Counted from the first letter of the stretch, positions 45,047-56,940 are shown. The stretch is 64,000 bases of DNA from Burkholderiales bacterium (GCA_022841915.1 JALHQN010000001.1:186001-250000), one strand, 5' to 3'. Notes: generated by a model not told the origin, from the letters alone. Translations and numbers: made by a program.

Positions 45047-47080
45047 TCATGCCTGCATGAACAGCAGCGTGATCAGGAACAACACGCCAATGATCATGGT
45101 GAATGCGTAATGGTAGATGTAGCCCGACTGGAAGTGGCGGATGATGCCGGCCATCCACCCCACCAGTTTTGCAGATCCGTTGACCACGAACCCGTCGATG
45201 ACGCGAACGTCGCCGAAGCGCCATAGCCCCTGGCCCAGGCACCGGGTGCCGCGCGCGAAGAACCACTCGTTGAACTCGTCGAAGTAGTACTTCTTGTCGA
45301 GGATGCGGTAGATCAGCGGGAAGCGCGCCGCGATCACCGCGGGCAGATCGGTGCGCTTGATGTAGAGGAACCACGCGACGGCGATGCCGGCCATCGAAAG
45401 CCAGAATGGCAGCGTGAACAACGCATGCGTCATCATGCCGAGCACACCTGTGAAGGTCTTGCCAAACTCGGCCAGGCCGTTGTGTTCGGGTGCGACGACG
45501 ATGGCGTCGCCGAAATAGTTGCCGAACAACACGGGCCCGATCAACCAGCCGGCGGCGATCGCGGGAATCGAAAGCGCGATCAGCGGCAAAGTCACGACCG
45601 ACGGCGACTCGTGCGGCCGACCGCCATGACCATGGCCATGATCGTGGCTGTGGTCGTGCTCGGCATGGGCATCCGCGTGGGCGTCACGATGCTCGCCCTG
45701 CGCCGCGTGCGCATTCCCAACCGCAAACCGCTCTTTGCCATGAAAGGTCATGAAGATGAGGCGGAAGGTGTACAGCGCCGTGACGAACACGCAAGCCGCC
45801 ACGCAAAAGTATGCGAAGCCCGCCCCTGGCAGATTGGACAGCCGGGTCGCCTCGATGATCGCATCTTTGGAGAAGAAGCCCGAAAGGCCGGGCACGCCGG
45901 CACTCGCCAGCGCGGCGATCAGCATCGTCGCGTAGGTAATGGGCATGTACTTGCGCAAGCCGCCCATGTTCCGCATGTCCTGCTCATGATGCATCGCGAT
46001 GATGACCGAACCGGCGCCGAGGAACAGCACGGCCTTGAAAAAGGCATGGGTCGCAAGATGGAAGATCGCGGCGGAATAGGCAGAAGCGCCGAGCGCGACG
46101 GTCATGTATCCGAGTTGAGAGAGTGTCGAATACGCCACCACCCGCTTGATGTCGTTCTGGACGATCGCCACCAGCCCCATGAACAGCGCTGTAATGGCGC
46201 CGATCACGATCACGAAAGAGAGCGCCGTCTCGGATAGCTCGAACATCGGCGACATGCGCGCCACCATGAAGATCCCGGCCGTCACCATGGTCGCCGCGTG
46301 GATCAGGGCTGAAATCGGCGTCGGGCCTTCCATCGAATCGGGCAGCCAAACGTGCAGGGGAAACTGGGCGCTCTTGCCCATCGCCCCGATGAAAAGAAGA
46401 ATGCAGATGACGGTTACCAGGCTCCAGGCATGGCCGCCGAAGATCTCGATATTCATGCCGGCCAGCTGATCGACTTTCCCGAACACCGTCGCGTAGTCGA
46501 GGCTGCCCGTGTAGGCGAGCACCAGGGCGATGCCGAGGAGAAAGCCGAAATCGCCGACTCGGTTGACGAGAAAGGCCTTCATGTTGGCGTAGATGGCCGT
46601 GGGACGGGTGTACCAGAAGCCGATCAGCAGATACGACACCAGGCCCACCGCTTCCCAGCCGAAGAACAGCTGAACGAAGTTGTTCGACATGACGAGCATC
46701 AGCATGGCGAAGGTGAATAGCGAGATGTAGCTGAAGAAGCGCTGATAGCCGGGATCGTCCGCCATGTAGCCGATGGTGTAGATGTGCACCATCAGGGAAA
46801 CGAAGGTCACCACCACCATCATCGTGGCGGAAAGGCGGTCGATGAGAAATCCGATATCGAAGCGGACGTCTCCGGATATCAACCAGGTATAGACCGCGCC
46901 GTTGAAGGTGTTTCCATCCAGCACGTCGCGGAAGACGGCCAGTGCCGCGCCGAACGCAACGATCATCAAGGCGATCGTGACCGAATGTGCGCCACGACGT
47001 CCGATGAGGCGGCCCAGAAGGCCAGCCAGAAGCGCGCCCAACAAGGGAGCGAGAGGAACGATCAAATAAAGTGTCTGCAT
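45047..47080 (-). CDS. nuoL: NADH-quinone oxidoreductase subunit L
   Basis: A 677-residue pumping subunit with the long lateral helix expected at the C-terminus. It has GWEAVGLVSYLLIGFWY (pump glutamate), FPLHVWLPDSMEGPTPISALIHAATMV and VVAYSTLSQLGYM. An unusual histidine/aspartate-rich stretch occupies about residues 458-490 (positions 45611-45709), 11 His in 33 residues, between two membrane segments; it may bind divalent metal or simply be a flexible loop. The spacing to nuoK is 44 bp. Confidence 0.97.
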   Translation of the reverse strand: MQTLYLIVPLAPLLGALLAGLLGRLIGRRGAHSVTIALMIVAFGAALAVFRDVLDGNTFNGAVYTWLISGDVRFDIGFLIDRLSATMMVVVTFVSLMVHIYTIGYMADDPGYQRFFSYISLFTFAMLMLVMSNNFVQLFFGWEAVGLVSYLLIGFWYTRPTAIYANMKAFLVNRVGDFGFLLGIALVLAYTGSLDYATVFGKVDQLAGMNIEIFGGHAWSLVTVICILLFIGAMGKSAQFPLHVWLPDSMEGPTPISALIHAATMVTAGIFMVARMSPMFELSETALSFVIVIGAITALFMGLVAIVQNDIKRVVAYSTLSQLGYMTVALGASAYSAAIFHLATHAFFKAVLFLGAGSVIIAMHHEQDMRNMGGLRKYMPITYATMLIAALASAGVPGLSGFFSKDAIIEATRLSNLPGAGFAYFCVAACVFVTALYTFRLIFMTFHGKERFAVGNAHAAQGEHRDAHADAHAEHDHSHDHGHGHGGRPHESPSVVTLPLIALSIPAIAAGWLIGPVLFGNYFGDAIVVAPEHNGLAEFGKTFTGVLGMMTHALFTLPFWLSMAGIAVAWFLYIKRTDLPAVIAARFPLIYRILDKKYYFDEFNEWFFARGTRCLGQGLWRFGDVRVIDGFVVNGSAKLVGWMAGIIRHFQSGYIYHYAFTMIIGVLFLITLLFMQA

Positions 47081-47124
47081 GGGTATCGTGCACGGTCGGA
47101 CGACGGCCTCGAGGCCGCGCCCGC

Positions 47125-47430
47125 CTATCCTTTCAGACTGTCCAGGTCCTCGACGTCGATGGTATTCAAGCCGCGGAACAACACGACCAGAATGGCAAGA
47201 CCGATGGCGGACTCAGCCGCCGCGACCGTCAAAATGAAGAAGACGAAGACCTGTCCGGCCATGTCGTCCAGGAAGTGCGAGAAGGCGACGAAGTTCATGT
47301 TCACCGCCAGAAGCATCAGTTCGATGGCCATCAGGAGCACGATCACGTTGCGGCGATTCAGAAAGATACCGACCACGCTGATCGCGAACAGGATGGCCCC
47401 CAGCACGAGATAGTGCGAAAGCGTGATCAT
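47125..47430 (-). CDS. nuoK: NADH-quinone oxidoreductase subunit K
   Basis: A 101-residue, three-helix subunit with the conserved membrane glutamates in [19 protein letters not shown] and [17 protein letters not shown]. It overlaps the end of nuoJ by 4 bp (ATGA), so translation is coupled. Confidence 0.97.
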   Translation of the reverse strand: MITLSHYLVLGAILFAISVVGIFLNRRNVIVLLMAIELMLLAVNMNFVAFSHFLDDMAGQVFVFFILTVAAAESAIGLAILVVLFRGLNTIDVEDLDSLKG

Positions 47431-48083
47431 CGCTGCTCTCCTGTCGATGCTCCGCTGCCCGCTTCGGGTGGAATCTCCGGCTCGCGCTGCACCGAAGGCA
47501 TCGAGACCAGGCGCACACGATCGGCACGGCGCACGGAAACCTGCTTGGCCGGATCCTGGTACTTCGTGTTCTTGCGCCTACGCAGCGTCAATGCGATCGC
47601 CGCGACGATTGCGACCAGCAGGATCACCGCGGCGATCTCGAACGGATAGACGTATTCGGTGTAGAGCAGCCGACCGAGCTCTTTCGTGTTGCTGTAGTTC
47701 TCGGGCAGCGGAGGGGGTGCGGGCATGTCGCGCAGTTGCGAACTGCGCGCCCACAGCACCAGTCCGATTTCCAGAACCATGAGCAACGCAACGGTCAGCC
47801 CCAAGGGCAGATACGTGAACAGCCCCTCGCGCAGCCGCTGCAGATTGATGTCGAGCATCATGACGACGAAGAGGAACAACACCATCACCGCCCCTACATA
47901 GACGAGCACCAGCACGATGGCCAGGAACTCGGCCTCCAGAAGCAACCACAGTCCGGAGCACGACACGAACGCCAACACGAGAAAGAGGACACTGTGCACC
48001 GGGTTACGCGAGGTGATGACCCGAATCGCCGCGAATATCATGATCGCGGCCAGCACGTAGAACACCAGCACTTGGAAACTCAT
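47427..48083 (-). CDS. nuoJ: NADH-quinone oxidoreductase subunit J
   Basis: A 218-residue membrane subunit with five helices; the conserved [24 protein letters not shown] is present. It has an extra charged, probably cytoplasmic C-terminal tail after the last helix. The ATG at 48083 is preceded by GAGGGGAG; a longer in-frame reading to 48143 is not likely. It is 90 bp after nuoI. Confidence 0.96.
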   Translation of the reverse strand: MSFQVLVFYVLAAIMIFAAIRVITSRNPVHSVLFLVLAFVSCSGLWLLLEAEFLAIVLVLVYVGAVMVLFLFVVMMLDINLQRLREGLFTYLPLGLTVALLMVLEIGLVLWARSSQLRDMPAPPPLPENYSNTKELGRLLYTEYVYPFEIAAVILLVAIVAAIALTLRRRKNTKYQDPAKQVSVRRADRVRLVSMPSVQREPEIPPEAGSGASTGEQR

Positions 48084-48173
48084 CGACTCCCCTCGACGCC
48101 CTGGCTCGCTGCTGCAAGCCGCATGGTCATGTCGCGCGGCCAACCTGCTGGAGAAAGCCCCAGCAGGCCGCCA

Positions 48174-48665
48174 TCACCGGTAATTCGCATCTGCAGCGCG
48201 ATCGCGTGCGATCTGATCTTCGTACTTATCGCCGATCGCGAGCAGCATCGGCTTGGTGTAGATCAAATCGCCGCGCTTCTCGCCGTGGTATTCGAGAATG
48301 CGCGTCTCGACGATCGAATCGACCGGACACGACTCTTCACAAAGACCGCAGAAAATGCACTTGGTGAGATCGATGTCGTAGCGGGTGGTACGGCGGGTGC
48401 CATCGTCGCGCTGCTCGGACTCGATCGTGATGGCGAGCGCCGGGCAGACGGCTTCGCACAGTTTGCAGGCGATGCAGCGCTCTTCCCCGTTCGGATAACG
48501 ACGCAGGGCATGCAACCCGCGAAACCTGGGACTTTGCGGCGTCTTCTCTTCCGGATACTCGATGGTGATCTTGCGTGCGAACAGATGGCGCCCGGTCAAC
48601 GCCATGCCGCGCAACAGCTCGAACAGGAGGAAGGTGCGGAAGAACTCTCGAATACGCTGGATCAC
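48174..48665 (-). CDS. nuoI: NADH-quinone oxidoreductase subunit I
   Basis: A 163-residue TYKY-type subunit carrying clusters N6a and N6b through two 4Fe-4S motifs, [13 protein letters not shown] and [13 protein letters not shown]. It forms part of the electron path to quinone. It starts 10 bp after nuoH. Confidence 0.98.
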   Translation of the reverse strand: MIQRIREFFRTFLLFELLRGMALTGRHLFARKITIEYPEEKTPQSPRFRGLHALRRYPNGEERCIACKLCEAVCPALAITIESEQRDDGTRRTTRYDIDLTKCIFCGLCEESCPVDSIVETRILEYHGEKRGDLIYTKPMLLAIGDKYEDQIARDRAADANYR

Positions 48666-48675
48666 GGCCGTCTCC

Positions 48676-49752
48676 CTACCAGAGCCACCAAGGCGTCATC
48701 ATCCAAACCGCGAGCACGAAGATCCATACCAGGGTGATCGGTATGAATACCTTCCAGCCGAGGCGCATGATCTGGTCGTAGCGATAGCGGGGGAAGGTGG
48801 CACGCAACCACAAGAACACGAAGAGAACGCAGAAGACCTTGACAGCAAGCCAGTGAAATCCCGGCGCGACCAGCCAAGCCGCCAGCGGCACGTCGTTCAA
48901 CGCTGCAAACGCGAACGGCGAGAGCCAGCCGCCCAGAAACATGACCGCGCACAGCGTCGACACGAGGATCATGTTGGCGTATTCGGCCAGGAAGAAGATG
49001 GCGAAGGTCATGCCGGAGTATTCGACGTGAAAGCCGGCCACGATTTCCGATTCGCCCTCGGCGACATCGAACGGCGCCCTGTTCGTTTCGGCCACGCCAG
49101 CAATCACGTACACCATGAAGAGCGGGAACAGCGGCAGGAAGAACCAGTTGAGAAAGCCGTACGGCCCGACCTGCGACACGACGATCTCACCGAGATTCAG
49201 ACTCTGCGCCGCCATTAAGACGCCGACGAGCGCGAACCCCATCGCGATCTCGTACGAAACGATCTGCGCAGCGGAGCGCATGCTGCCGAGGAAAGCGTAC
49301 TTGGAGTTCGAGGCCCATCCGGCAATGATGACCCCATACACACCCATGGACGTGATCGCCAGCACGTACAACAGGCCGGCATCGATATCGGCAAGCACCG
49401 TTTCGGGTGCAAACGGCACCACCGCCCAAGCTGCCAGCGCCGGCGCGATGGCCAGCATAGGCGCAAGGACGAACAAGAACCGATTGGCGCCGCTCGGGAC
49501 GATGATCTCCTTGAGCAGCAGCTTCAATCCGTCCGCGACCGGCTGTGCCAGGCCGCCTAGCCACCGCAGACCGAAGAACGTCACCCGGTTCGGGCCCTTG
49601 CGCACCTGCATGAAGCCGATCACCTTGCGCTCGAGCAGCGTGAGGTAGGCAACGCAGCCCAGCAAGGGAATCACGATCGCCATGATCTTCGCGAGCGTCC
49701 ATACCGCCGGCCAAGTCGCCCCGAACATCTGCTCGAAAAAGGTGAGATCCAT
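48676..49752 (-). CDS. nuoH: NADH-quinone oxidoreductase subunit H
   Basis: A 358-residue membrane subunit next to the quinone chamber, with eight or so helices. The conserved loop GPNRV... near the N-terminus, [13 protein letters not shown] and the [26 protein letters not shown] segment are all intact. It starts 3 bp after the nuoG stop. Confidence 0.98.
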   Translation of the reverse strand: MDLTFFEQMFGATWPAVWTLAKIMAIVIPLLGCVAYLTLLERKVIGFMQVRKGPNRVTFFGLRWLGGLAQPVADGLKLLLKEIIVPSGANRFLFVLAPMLAIAPALAAWAVVPFAPETVLADIDAGLLYVLAITSMGVYGVIIAGWASNSKYAFLGSMRSAAQIVSYEIAMGFALVGVLMAAQSLNLGEIVVSQVGPYGFLNWFFLPLFPLFMVYVIAGVAETNRAPFDVAEGESEIVAGFHVEYSGMTFAIFFLAEYANMILVSTLCAVMFLGGWLSPFAFAALNDVPLAAWLVAPGFHWLAVKVFCVLFVFLWLRATFPRYRYDQIMRLGWKVFIPITLVWIFVLAVWMMTPWWLW

Positions 49753-49755
49753 GAT

Positions 49756-52119
49756 CTAGCCGGCCTTCCGCTCGTCGAGTGCAGCCGCAGCCGCCTCGAT
49801 CGGACCCAACAACGCGCCCAGGCCTGCAGTCGCCCGGTGCCCGGCGCAGATCCGGATGCAGTTCGAAGGCACGCGCTCATCCAGAACCACGGCCACGATA
49901 GCTTCCCCGCCCGCCTGGCGCAGGCGAACACCGCTTCCCACACGCAATCCGAGTCGATCCATCGTCTCGGCATTCAGGCTGGCGGCCGGCGCCTGACCAT
50001 CCCGGGTCAGCGACAACGAAGGCGCACGCCGCACGATTGCATCGGCGTGGTAGCTTTGAATCTCGCCGATTCGCTCCAGTGACATCTGCGGCGACGGGAT
50101 CGCTTCCAAAGCGGCATCGGTCAAGCGATTGTCAAGCCGTGCGAGAACGTCGCCCTTGCCGAGCACGTCCGTTCGGACCTCTTCGCTCGATGTATAGTCG
50201 AAGCCACCCACGCCCAGCGCATTGCCGAGCACCCGCAATACCTTCCATCCGGGTCGTGCATCCCCGATGGGATTCACCACGCCGCGGAAACTCTGTACTC
50301 GCCCCTCGGTGTTCACGAACGTGCCCGAGGTCTCGGTAAAAGGAGCGATCGGCAGCAGAACATGAGCATAGTCGACAGCCGCATGCTGATAGGCGCTGAG
50401 AACAACGACGAACTGCGCCGCCTTCATGGCAGCCATCGCGCGGCTGGGATCGTGGCAATCGAGTTCGGGCTCCACGTTCAAGAGCACGTAAGCTTGCCGC
50501 GGGGTCTCGAGCATCTCGCGCGCGTTCAAACCGGTCACGGATCCGACATGGGGCAATGCACCGGCCAGCGCGCCGCCCACGCTGTTGGCGGCCTCGCCCA
50601 GAAAGCCGAAACGGGCGCCGGTCGCGGTCGCGATAGCCTGAGCCAATGCATGAAGCTGGCCCGCGTTTGGGTGATGCTGAGCCAAGTTGCCCAGGTAAAT
50701 GGCAACATTCTCTCCAGACACCAGACTGGCAGCGATGCGGCGCGAAGCATCGGAGCTTTCGATGGCGGCAACCGCCTCGGGCGCTGCAACGCCTTTAGCC
50801 TCGCATACGGCCTTCAATATCTCTGCCAAGGCATGCGGCAACCGACTCGGTGCCGCAATCACGCGATTGGCAACGCGCATGAGCAGATCGTCGTCGACTG
50901 CGTGCACGATGTTGACCTGCAGCGACTTCTTCGCCGCTTGTCGCAGCCTGTGTGCGAACAAGGGATGATCCTTGCGCAGCGTCGAGCCGACGATCAAGAC
51001 CCGGTCGAGATGCGGCACATCCGCGATCTGCGTCCCCAGCCACGGGACGCCGGCCATGCCGGCGTCGCGACTGAAATCGGACTGCCGCAACCGGTAGTCG
51101 ACGTTGCCGCTGCCCAGGCCGCGCATGAGCTTCTGCAGCAGGTAGAGTTCTTCCAGGGTCGAGTGGGGTGTCGCAAGAGCGCCGAGCGCTGCCGGCCCCT
51201 GAGCATCATGCACCTGCTTCAATCCGGCAACGGCGAAATCCAGCGCCGTCTGCCAATCGACTTCACGCCATCCACCCTGCTCGCGAATCATCGGACGGAC
51301 CAGGCGCTCGGCGGAGTTGAGCCCTTCGTAAGCGAAGCGGTCCTTGTCGGAGAGCCAGCATTCGTTGATCGCCTCGTTCTCTCGCGGCAGAACCCGCATC
51401 ACCCGGTTCTGCTTCACCTGCACGGTGAGATTCGAACCGAGGCCGCAGTGCGGGCTCACGCTGGGGCGCCGCACCAGTTCCCACGTGCGGGCGGAATACC
51501 GAAACGGTTTGGACGTCAACGCGCCCACGGGACACAAGTCGATCACGTTGCCGGACAGTTCGGAATCGACGGTCTGGCCCACGAAGGTGATGATCTCGGA
51601 ATGCTCGCCGCGGCCGATCATGCCCAGTTCCATCACACCCGCGATTTCCTGCCCGAACCGGACGCAGCGCGTGCAGTGGATGCAGCGGGTCATGTCGGTG
51701 GAAATCAATGGTCCCAGGTTCTTGTTCGACACCACCCGCTTGGGTTCGTCGTAACGCGAACTGCTCCCGCCGTAGCCCACGGCGAGATCCTGCAGCTGAC
51801 ACTCTCCGCCTTGATCGCAGATCGGGCAGTCGAGCGGATGGTTGATGAGCAGAAACTCCATCACGCCCTTCTGGGCGTCGACGGCTGTCTTCGAGTGAGT
51901 CCAGACCTTCATGCCGTTGGTGACTGGCGTCGCGCACGCCGGCAAAGGCTTCGGCGCCTTCTCGACCTGCACCAGGCACATTCTGCAGTTGGCGGCGATC
52001 GACAGCTTGCGGTGATAGCAGAAATGGGGAATGTAGAGGCCTTCCCGATTGGCGGCATCCATGATGGTGCTGCCTTCGGCGACTTGCAGCGTCTTTCCGT
52101 TGAGTTCGATCTCTAGCAT
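49756..52119 (-). CDS. nuoG: NADH-quinone oxidoreductase subunit G
   Basis: A 787-residue iron-sulfur subunit. The N-terminal ferredoxin-like 2Fe-2S domain (HFCYHRKLSIAANCRMCLVQVE), the CPICDQGGECQLQD and DMTRCIHCTRCVRFGQE 4Fe-4S sites, and the long molybdopterin-oxidoreductase-like C-terminal domain are present. The ATG at 52119 gives the typical start MLEIELNGKTLQVAEGS. It is 20 bp after nuoF. Confidence 0.97.
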   Translation of the reverse strand: MLEIELNGKTLQVAEGSTIMDAANREGLYIPHFCYHRKLSIAANCRMCLVQVEKAPKPLPACATPVTNGMKVWTHSKTAVDAQKGVMEFLLINHPLDCPICDQGGECQLQDLAVGYGGSSSRYDEPKRVVSNKNLGPLISTDMTRCIHCTRCVRFGQEIAGVMELGMIGRGEHSEIITFVGQTVDSELSGNVIDLCPVGALTSKPFRYSARTWELVRRPSVSPHCGLGSNLTVQVKQNRVMRVLPRENEAINECWLSDKDRFAYEGLNSAERLVRPMIREQGGWREVDWQTALDFAVAGLKQVHDAQGPAALGALATPHSTLEELYLLQKLMRGLGSGNVDYRLRQSDFSRDAGMAGVPWLGTQIADVPHLDRVLIVGSTLRKDHPLFAHRLRQAAKKSLQVNIVHAVDDDLLMRVANRVIAAPSRLPHALAEILKAVCEAKGVAAPEAVAAIESSDASRRIAASLVSGENVAIYLGNLAQHHPNAGQLHALAQAIATATGARFGFLGEAANSVGGALAGALPHVGSVTGLNAREMLETPRQAYVLLNVEPELDCHDPSRAMAAMKAAQFVVVLSAYQHAAVDYAHVLLPIAPFTETSGTFVNTEGRVQSFRGVVNPIGDARPGWKVLRVLGNALGVGGFDYTSSEEVRTDVLGKGDVLARLDNRLTDAALEAIPSPQMSLERIGEIQSYHADAIVRRAPSLSLTRDGQAPAASLNAETMDRLGLRVGSGVRLRQAGGEAIVAVVLDERVPSNCIRICAGHRATAGLGALLGPIEAAAAALDERKAG

Positions 52120-52139
52120 GTGTACGCGTCCCACGCCTC

Positions 52140-53453
52140 TCAAACGTAATCGGGCACCAGACACTTGCCGTGCTGGATATGGTGCTCGAACTCATGGCGG
52201 AAATGCTTGATGAATGCCCGCACGGGCATGGCCGCCGCATCGCCGAGGGCGCAGATCGTGCGGCCCTGAATGTTGTCCGCAACGCTGTTCAACGCGTCGA
52301 TGTCCTCCGGCTTGCCGCGCCCATGCTCGATGCGATCGACCATGCGGTAGAGCCAGCCTGTACCTTCCCTGCACGGCGTGCACTGTCCGCAGGACTCTTC
52401 ATAGTAGAAATACGAGAGCCGCAGCAGGCAGCGCACCATGCAGCGGGTTTCGTTCATCACGATCACCGCGCCCGAACCGAGCATCGATCCCGCCTTCGCG
52501 ATCGAATCGTAGTCCATGTCGGTCTGCATGATGACGTCGGCGGGCAGAACAGGCATCGAGGAGCCGCCGGGAATGCATGCCTTGAGCTTCAAGCCATCGC
52601 GCATCCCGCCCGCCATCTCGAGCAGCTTCGCGAACGGCGTGCCGAGCCTGACTTCGTAGTTGCCCGGGCGAGCGACGTCGCCGGACACGGAGAAGATCTT
52701 CGTGCCGCCGTTGTTCGGACGCCCCAGTTCGAGGAAGGCGTCGCCGCCGTTGCGAATGATCCAAGGGACGGCAGCGAAGGTCTCGGTGTTGTTGATGGTC
52801 GTCGGTTTGCCGTACAAGCCGAAGCTGGCGGGAAATGGCGGCTTGAACCGCGGCTGCCCCTTCTTGCCTTCGAGGGATTCGAGCAATCCGGTCTCTTCGC
52901 CGCAGATGTACGCGCCATAACCATGATGGGCATGCAACTGAAACGAAAAGCCGCTACCGAGGATGCCGTCGCCCAGATAGCCTGCGGCGCGCGCTTCATC
53001 GAGAGCTGCCTCGAAACGCTGGTAAGCCTCCCACACCTCGCCGTGAATGTAGTTGTACCCGACGGTAATGCCCATGGCGTAAGCTGCTATCGCCATGCCC
53101 TCGATCACCACATGCGGGTTGTAGCGCAGGATGTCGCGATCCTTGAAGGTGCCCGGCTCGCCTTCGTCGGAGTTGCATATCAGATACTTCTGGCCGTTGA
53201 ACTGGCGCGGCATGAAGCTCCACTTGAGGCCGGTCGGAAAGCCGGCGCCGCCACGTCCGCGCAGAGAGGACTTCTTGACCTCCGCGATCACCTGCTCGGG
53301 AGTCATGTTCTCGCTGAGGATCTTCTTCAGTGCCTCGTAGCCCCCGCGAGCCTCGTAGTCCTTCAGGCGCCAATTGAGCCCATCGATCCCTTTCAGGATC
53401 ACCGCATCGGGACCATAGATGTCGGCTGCAAAGGGGGGAATCGGCGCGTTCAT
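52140..53453 (-). CDS. nuoF: NADH-quinone oxidoreductase subunit F
   Basis: A 437-residue NADH-binding subunit with the FMN/NADH site [15 protein letters not shown] and the N3 cluster motif [12 protein letters not shown] near the C-terminus. The ATG at 53453 overlaps nuoE by 4 bp, which fixes the start; longer in-frame readings run through nuoE. Confidence 0.98.
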   Translation of the reverse strand: MNAPIPPFAADIYGPDAVILKGIDGLNWRLKDYEARGGYEALKKILSENMTPEQVIAEVKKSSLRGRGGAGFPTGLKWSFMPRQFNGQKYLICNSDEGEPGTFKDRDILRYNPHVVIEGMAIAAYAMGITVGYNYIHGEVWEAYQRFEAALDEARAAGYLGDGILGSGFSFQLHAHHGYGAYICGEETGLLESLEGKKGQPRFKPPFPASFGLYGKPTTINNTETFAAVPWIIRNGGDAFLELGRPNNGGTKIFSVSGDVARPGNYEVRLGTPFAKLLEMAGGMRDGLKLKACIPGGSSMPVLPADVIMQTDMDYDSIAKAGSMLGSGAVIVMNETRCMVRCLLRLSYFYYEESCGQCTPCREGTGWLYRMVDRIEHGRGKPEDIDALNSVADNIQGRTICALGDAAAMPVRAFIKHFRHEFEHHIQHGKCLVPDYV

Positions 53454-53947
53454 TCCGGCTTCCTCTGACTGTCGATCAACTCGTCGATCTTCTCGTTGGA
53501 CATCCAGGACAGCATCGTCGTGTTGTTCAAGAGCATTACGGGCGCATCGCCGCACGCCCCGAGGCACTCGCCTTCCTTCAGGGTGAAGGCACCATCCGCG
53601 GTCGTCTCCCCGAACCCGATACCGAGCCGCTTCTTCAGATGCTCTGCCGCTTTGTTCGCCCCGCTCAGTGCGCAAGGCAGGTTCGTGCACAGGGTGAGCT
53701 TGCAACGCCCGACCGGTTTCAGGTTGTACATCGTGTAGAAGCTCGCCACCTCGTACACCGCGATCGGTGGCATGCGCAGATAATCTGCGACGAAATCCAT
53801 GGTTTCCGTCGCGAGCCAGCCCTTCTCTTCCTGGGCGATTGCCAGGGCGGACATCACTGCCGACTGCCTCTCCTCGGCAGGATACTTCGCGATCTCGCGA
53901 TCGATGCGAGCGAGCGCCTCGGGGGATAGAAGCATCGGCGCATTCAT
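53450..53947 (-). CDS. nuoE: NADH-quinone oxidoreductase subunit E
   Basis: A 165-residue thioredoxin-like 2Fe-2S subunit. The four ligand Cys are in [11 protein letters not shown] and [10 protein letters not shown]. Both ends overlap their neighbours (nuoD and nuoF) by 4 bp, so translation is tightly coupled. Confidence 0.98.
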   Translation of the reverse strand: MNAPMLLSPEALARIDREIAKYPAEERQSAVMSALAIAQEEKGWLATETMDFVADYLRMPPIAVYEVASFYTMYNLKPVGRCKLTLCTNLPCALSGANKAAEHLKKRLGIGFGETTADGAFTLKEGECLGACGDAPVMLLNNTTMLSWMSNEKIDELIDSQRKPE

Positions 53948-55197
53948 CGATCGACCTCACCGAACACGATATCCAGGGTGCCGATGATGGCAACCACATC
54001 CGCGAGCATGTGGCCTCGGCTCAATTCATCGGTGGCCGCCAAATGCGCGAAACCCGGCGCGCGAATCTTCACCCGGAACGGCTTGTTTGCGCCATCCGAT
54101 ACCAGGTAGATGCCAAACTCGCCCTTGGGATGCTCGACGGCGGCATAAGTCTCACCCGACGGAACGTGCATGCCCTCGGTGAACAGCTTGAAGTGGTGGA
54201 TCAACTCCTCCATGCTGCTCTTCATCGACACTCGCGCCGGTGGCGCAACCTTGTAGTTCTCGACCATCACCGGGCCCGGATTCGCCCGCAGCCACGCTAT
54301 GCACTGCTTGACGATGCGGTTGGACTGCCGCATCTCTTCCATGCGCACGAGATAGCGGTCGTAGCAGTCCCCGTTCACCCCGACCGGAATATCGAAGTCC
54401 ATGCGGTCGTAGACTTCATAGGGCTGCATCTTGCGCAGATCCCAGGCAATTCCCGAACCGCGCACCATGGGCCCGGTGAATCCCAGGGCTTTGGCGCGCT
54501 CGGGCGTGACCACCCCGATGCCGACGGTGCGCTGCTTCCAGATCCGGTTGTCGGTCAGCAGGGTTTCGTACTGATCGACGTAAGTGGGAAAACGCTCGGT
54601 GAAATCTTCGATGAAGTCGAGCATCGAGCCCTGTCGATTGCCGTTCAAGCGCTTGAGATCTTCCGCATCGCGGGTGCGCGAGGGCTGATACTGCGGCATG
54701 CGTTCGGGCAGGTCGCGATAAACGCCGCCCGGGCGATAATACGCGGCGTGCAAGCGCGCGCCCGAAACGGCCTCGTAGCAGTCCATGAGATCCTCGCGCT
54801 CACGGAAGCAATACAGGAACACCGTCATCGCGCCGATATCGAGCGCGTGCGCCCCGAGCCACAGCAAGTGATTGAGGATGCGCGTAAGCTCGTCGAACAT
54901 CACCCGGATGTACTGCGCCCGCACCGGCACTTCGATGCCGAGCAGGCGTTCGATGGCCATGACGTATGCATGCTCGTTGCACATCATGGAGACGTAGTCG
55001 AGGCGATCCATGTAAGGCAGCGCCTGCAGATAAGTCTTGCTCTCGGCCAGTTTCTCGGTCGCCCGATGCAACAGACCGATATGAGGGTCGGCCCGCTCGA
55101 TCACCTCGCCATCGAGTTCGAGTACGAGGCGCAGCACGCCGTGCGCAGCCGGATGCTGCGGGCCGAAGTTCATCGTGTAATTGCGGATCTCAGCCAT
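53944..55197 (-). CDS. nuoD: NADH-quinone oxidoreductase subunit D
   Basis: A 417-residue 49-kDa-type subunit that lines the quinone site with NuoB. It opens [24 protein letters not shown] and has [34 protein letters not shown] and ends in the conserved DIVFGEVDR. The start at 55197 is the family one. A 126-bp gap to nuoC holds no other gene. Confidence 0.98.
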   Translation of the reverse strand: MAEIRNYTMNFGPQHPAAHGVLRLVLELDGEVIERADPHIGLLHRATEKLAESKTYLQALPYMDRLDYVSMMCNEHAYVMAIERLLGIEVPVRAQYIRVMFDELTRILNHLLWLGAHALDIGAMTVFLYCFREREDLMDCYEAVSGARLHAAYYRPGGVYRDLPERMPQYQPSRTRDAEDLKRLNGNRQGSMLDFIEDFTERFPTYVDQYETLLTDNRIWKQRTVGIGVVTPERAKALGFTGPMVRGSGIAWDLRKMQPYEVYDRMDFDIPVGVNGDCYDRYLVRMEEMRQSNRIVKQCIAWLRANPGPVMVENYKVAPPARVSMKSSMEELIHHFKLFTEGMHVPSGETYAAVEHPKGEFGIYLVSDGANKPFRVKIRAPGFAHLAATDELSRGHMLADVVAIIGTLDIVFGEVDR

Positions 55198-55323
55198 GAC
55201 ACAGCTCGGGCGGTAAGGCGTTGGGACGATACATCGGGGCGGGGCACGACTCCCCGCAGCCTGCGGCACGGCGGAGGTCCGTCGCGCACATGCAAATTCG
55301 CACCAGCAGGAGGTCGTCGAGGC

Positions 55324-55923
55324 TCATTCCCCGGTATCTCCGTAAGTCTCCTCGCGCACGATGCGAGGCACATTGTTGCGCGGCTCGATCGTGACGGGCT
55401 GGTAGATGACCCGCCGCTGCTCCGTGTCGTATCGCATCTCCACGTTTCCCGACAGCGGGAAATCCTTGCGGAACGGATGCCCGATGAAACCGTAGTCAGT
55501 GAGGATCCTGCGCAAATCGGGGTGTCCCTCGAATACGATGCCGAAGAGGTCGAATGCTTCGCGCTCGTACCAATTGGCAGAAGGCCACAGACCGATGACC
55601 GAATCGACGCGTGGGTAATCCTCTTCCTCGCAGAACGCCCGGACGCGCAGCCGGAAGTTATGTTCCAGCGAAAGAAGATGATAGACGACCGCGTAGCGCG
55701 GCCCTTCGTAGCCCACGCCGAAACTCAAGTAGTCGATGCCGCAGACGTCGATCAGTGTTTCGAATCGCAGCGCGGGCTCGTCACGCAAAGACTGCATGAA
55801 GGCAAGCAATCCCTGCGCCTTCACGACCACGGTCACCTCGTCGCCGAACACCTGCGGCTCCGGAAGAGTGTCCGCGAACGTCACCCGCAGGGCAGCTACG
55901 ACGCTATTGCTGATTGATGTCAT
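55324..55923 (-). CDS. nuoC: NADH-quinone oxidoreductase subunit C
   Basis: A 199-residue 30-kDa-type subunit with DVCGIDYL, the [39 protein letters not shown] signature and a short C-terminal tail. It lies 98 bp after nuoB. Confidence 0.97.
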   Translation of the reverse strand: MTSISNSVVAALRVTFADTLPEPQVFGDEVTVVVKAQGLLAFMQSLRDEPALRFETLIDVCGIDYLSFGVGYEGPRYAVVYHLLSLEHNFRLRVRAFCEEEDYPRVDSVIGLWPSANWYEREAFDLFGIVFEGHPDLRRILTDYGFIGHPFRKDFPLSGNVEMRYDTEQRRVIYQPVTIEPRNNVPRIVREETYGDTGE

Positions 55924-56021
55924 CTAGTTTTCACCCACGCGGAACGCGGCGTACATGGCTAGCTTTAGGATTGAATGAAGCGGCGGCTTGCGCGCCTCTG
56001 AATGTCCGTGTCCGGTCTGCT

Positions 56022-56492
56022 CTAGCGCGCGATCGTGTTGGTGCGTTTGATCTTGTTCTGCAATTGAATGATTCCATACAACAGTGCCTCGGCTGTGGGC
56101 GGACACCCGGGCACGTAGACGTCGACCGGGACGATCCGGTCGCAACCCCGCACGACCGAGTAGGAATAATGGTAGTAGCCGCCACCGTTCGCGCAAGACC
56201 CCATCGAGATCACCCAGCGCGGCTCGGCCATCTGGTCGTAAACCTTGCGCAAAGCGGGCGCCATCTTGTTGCATAACGTGCCGGCGACGATCATCACGTC
56301 GGACTGGCGGGGACTGGGACGAAACACGATGCCGAAGCGGTCGAGGTCATAGCGCGATGCGCCGGCATGCATCATCTCGACAGCACAGCACGCAAGGCCG
56401 AACGTCATCGGCCACATCGAACCGGTGCGCGTCCAGTTGATCAGGCTGTCCGCAGTCGTCGTGACGAATCCTTTTTCAAGCACGCCTTGCAT
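56022..56492 (-). CDS. nuoB: NADH-quinone oxidoreductase subunit B
   Basis: A 156-residue PSST-type subunit carrying cluster N2, with [19 protein letters not shown] and [37 protein letters not shown]. It is 79 bp after nuoA. Confidence 0.98.
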   Translation of the reverse strand: MQGVLEKGFVTTTADSLINWTRTGSMWPMTFGLACCAVEMMHAGASRYDLDRFGIVFRPSPRQSDVMIVAGTLCNKMAPALRKVYDQMAEPRWVISMGSCANGGGYYHYSYSVVRGCDRIVPVDVYVPGCPPTAEALLYGIIQLQNKIKRTNTIAR

Positions 56493-56571
56493 CTTTTCTA
56501 AGCTCCGGACCAGGGAGCAGCGACCGCGCGATCACCAGGCTTCCCGATGCATGTTCCTAGTGATGTCACCA

Positions 56572-56940
56572 CTACTCCCATTCGAGCGCACCCTTCTTCC
56601 ATTCGTAAATGAAGCCCACCACGAGAATGAGGAGGAAGATGCCCATTGAGGCCACCCCGAACCAGCCGAGTTCGTTGAGCACGATCGCCCACGGGAAAAG
56701 AAATGCGATCTCGAGATCGAACAGTATGAACAGGATTGCGACCAGGTAGTAGCGCACGTCGAATTTCATGCGCGCATCCTCGAATGCCTCGAAGCCGCAT
56801 TCGTAGGGAGAGAGTTTCTCCGGGTCGGGTCGATTGTTGCCCAGGGCCGTGCTTGCGGCCCAGCCCAGCATCATCGGCACCGCACCGATCGCGAGCCCGA
56901 CGACTATGAACATGAGGATCGGAAAGTAGTTTTCCAGCAT
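56572..56940 (-). CDS. nuoA: NADH-quinone oxidoreductase subunit A
   Basis: A 122-residue, three-helix subunit; [39 protein letters not shown] is the family core. The ATG at 56940 gives MLENYFPIL; an upstream TTG is less likely. First gene of the nuoA-N operon, 121 bp after the tRNA-Leu gene. Confidence 0.97.
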   Translation of the reverse strand: MLENYFPILMFIVVGLAIGAVPMMLGWAASTALGNNRPDPEKLSPYECGFEAFEDARMKFDVRYYLVAILFILFDLEIAFLFPWAIVLNELGWFGVASMGIFLLILVVGFIYEWKKGALEWE

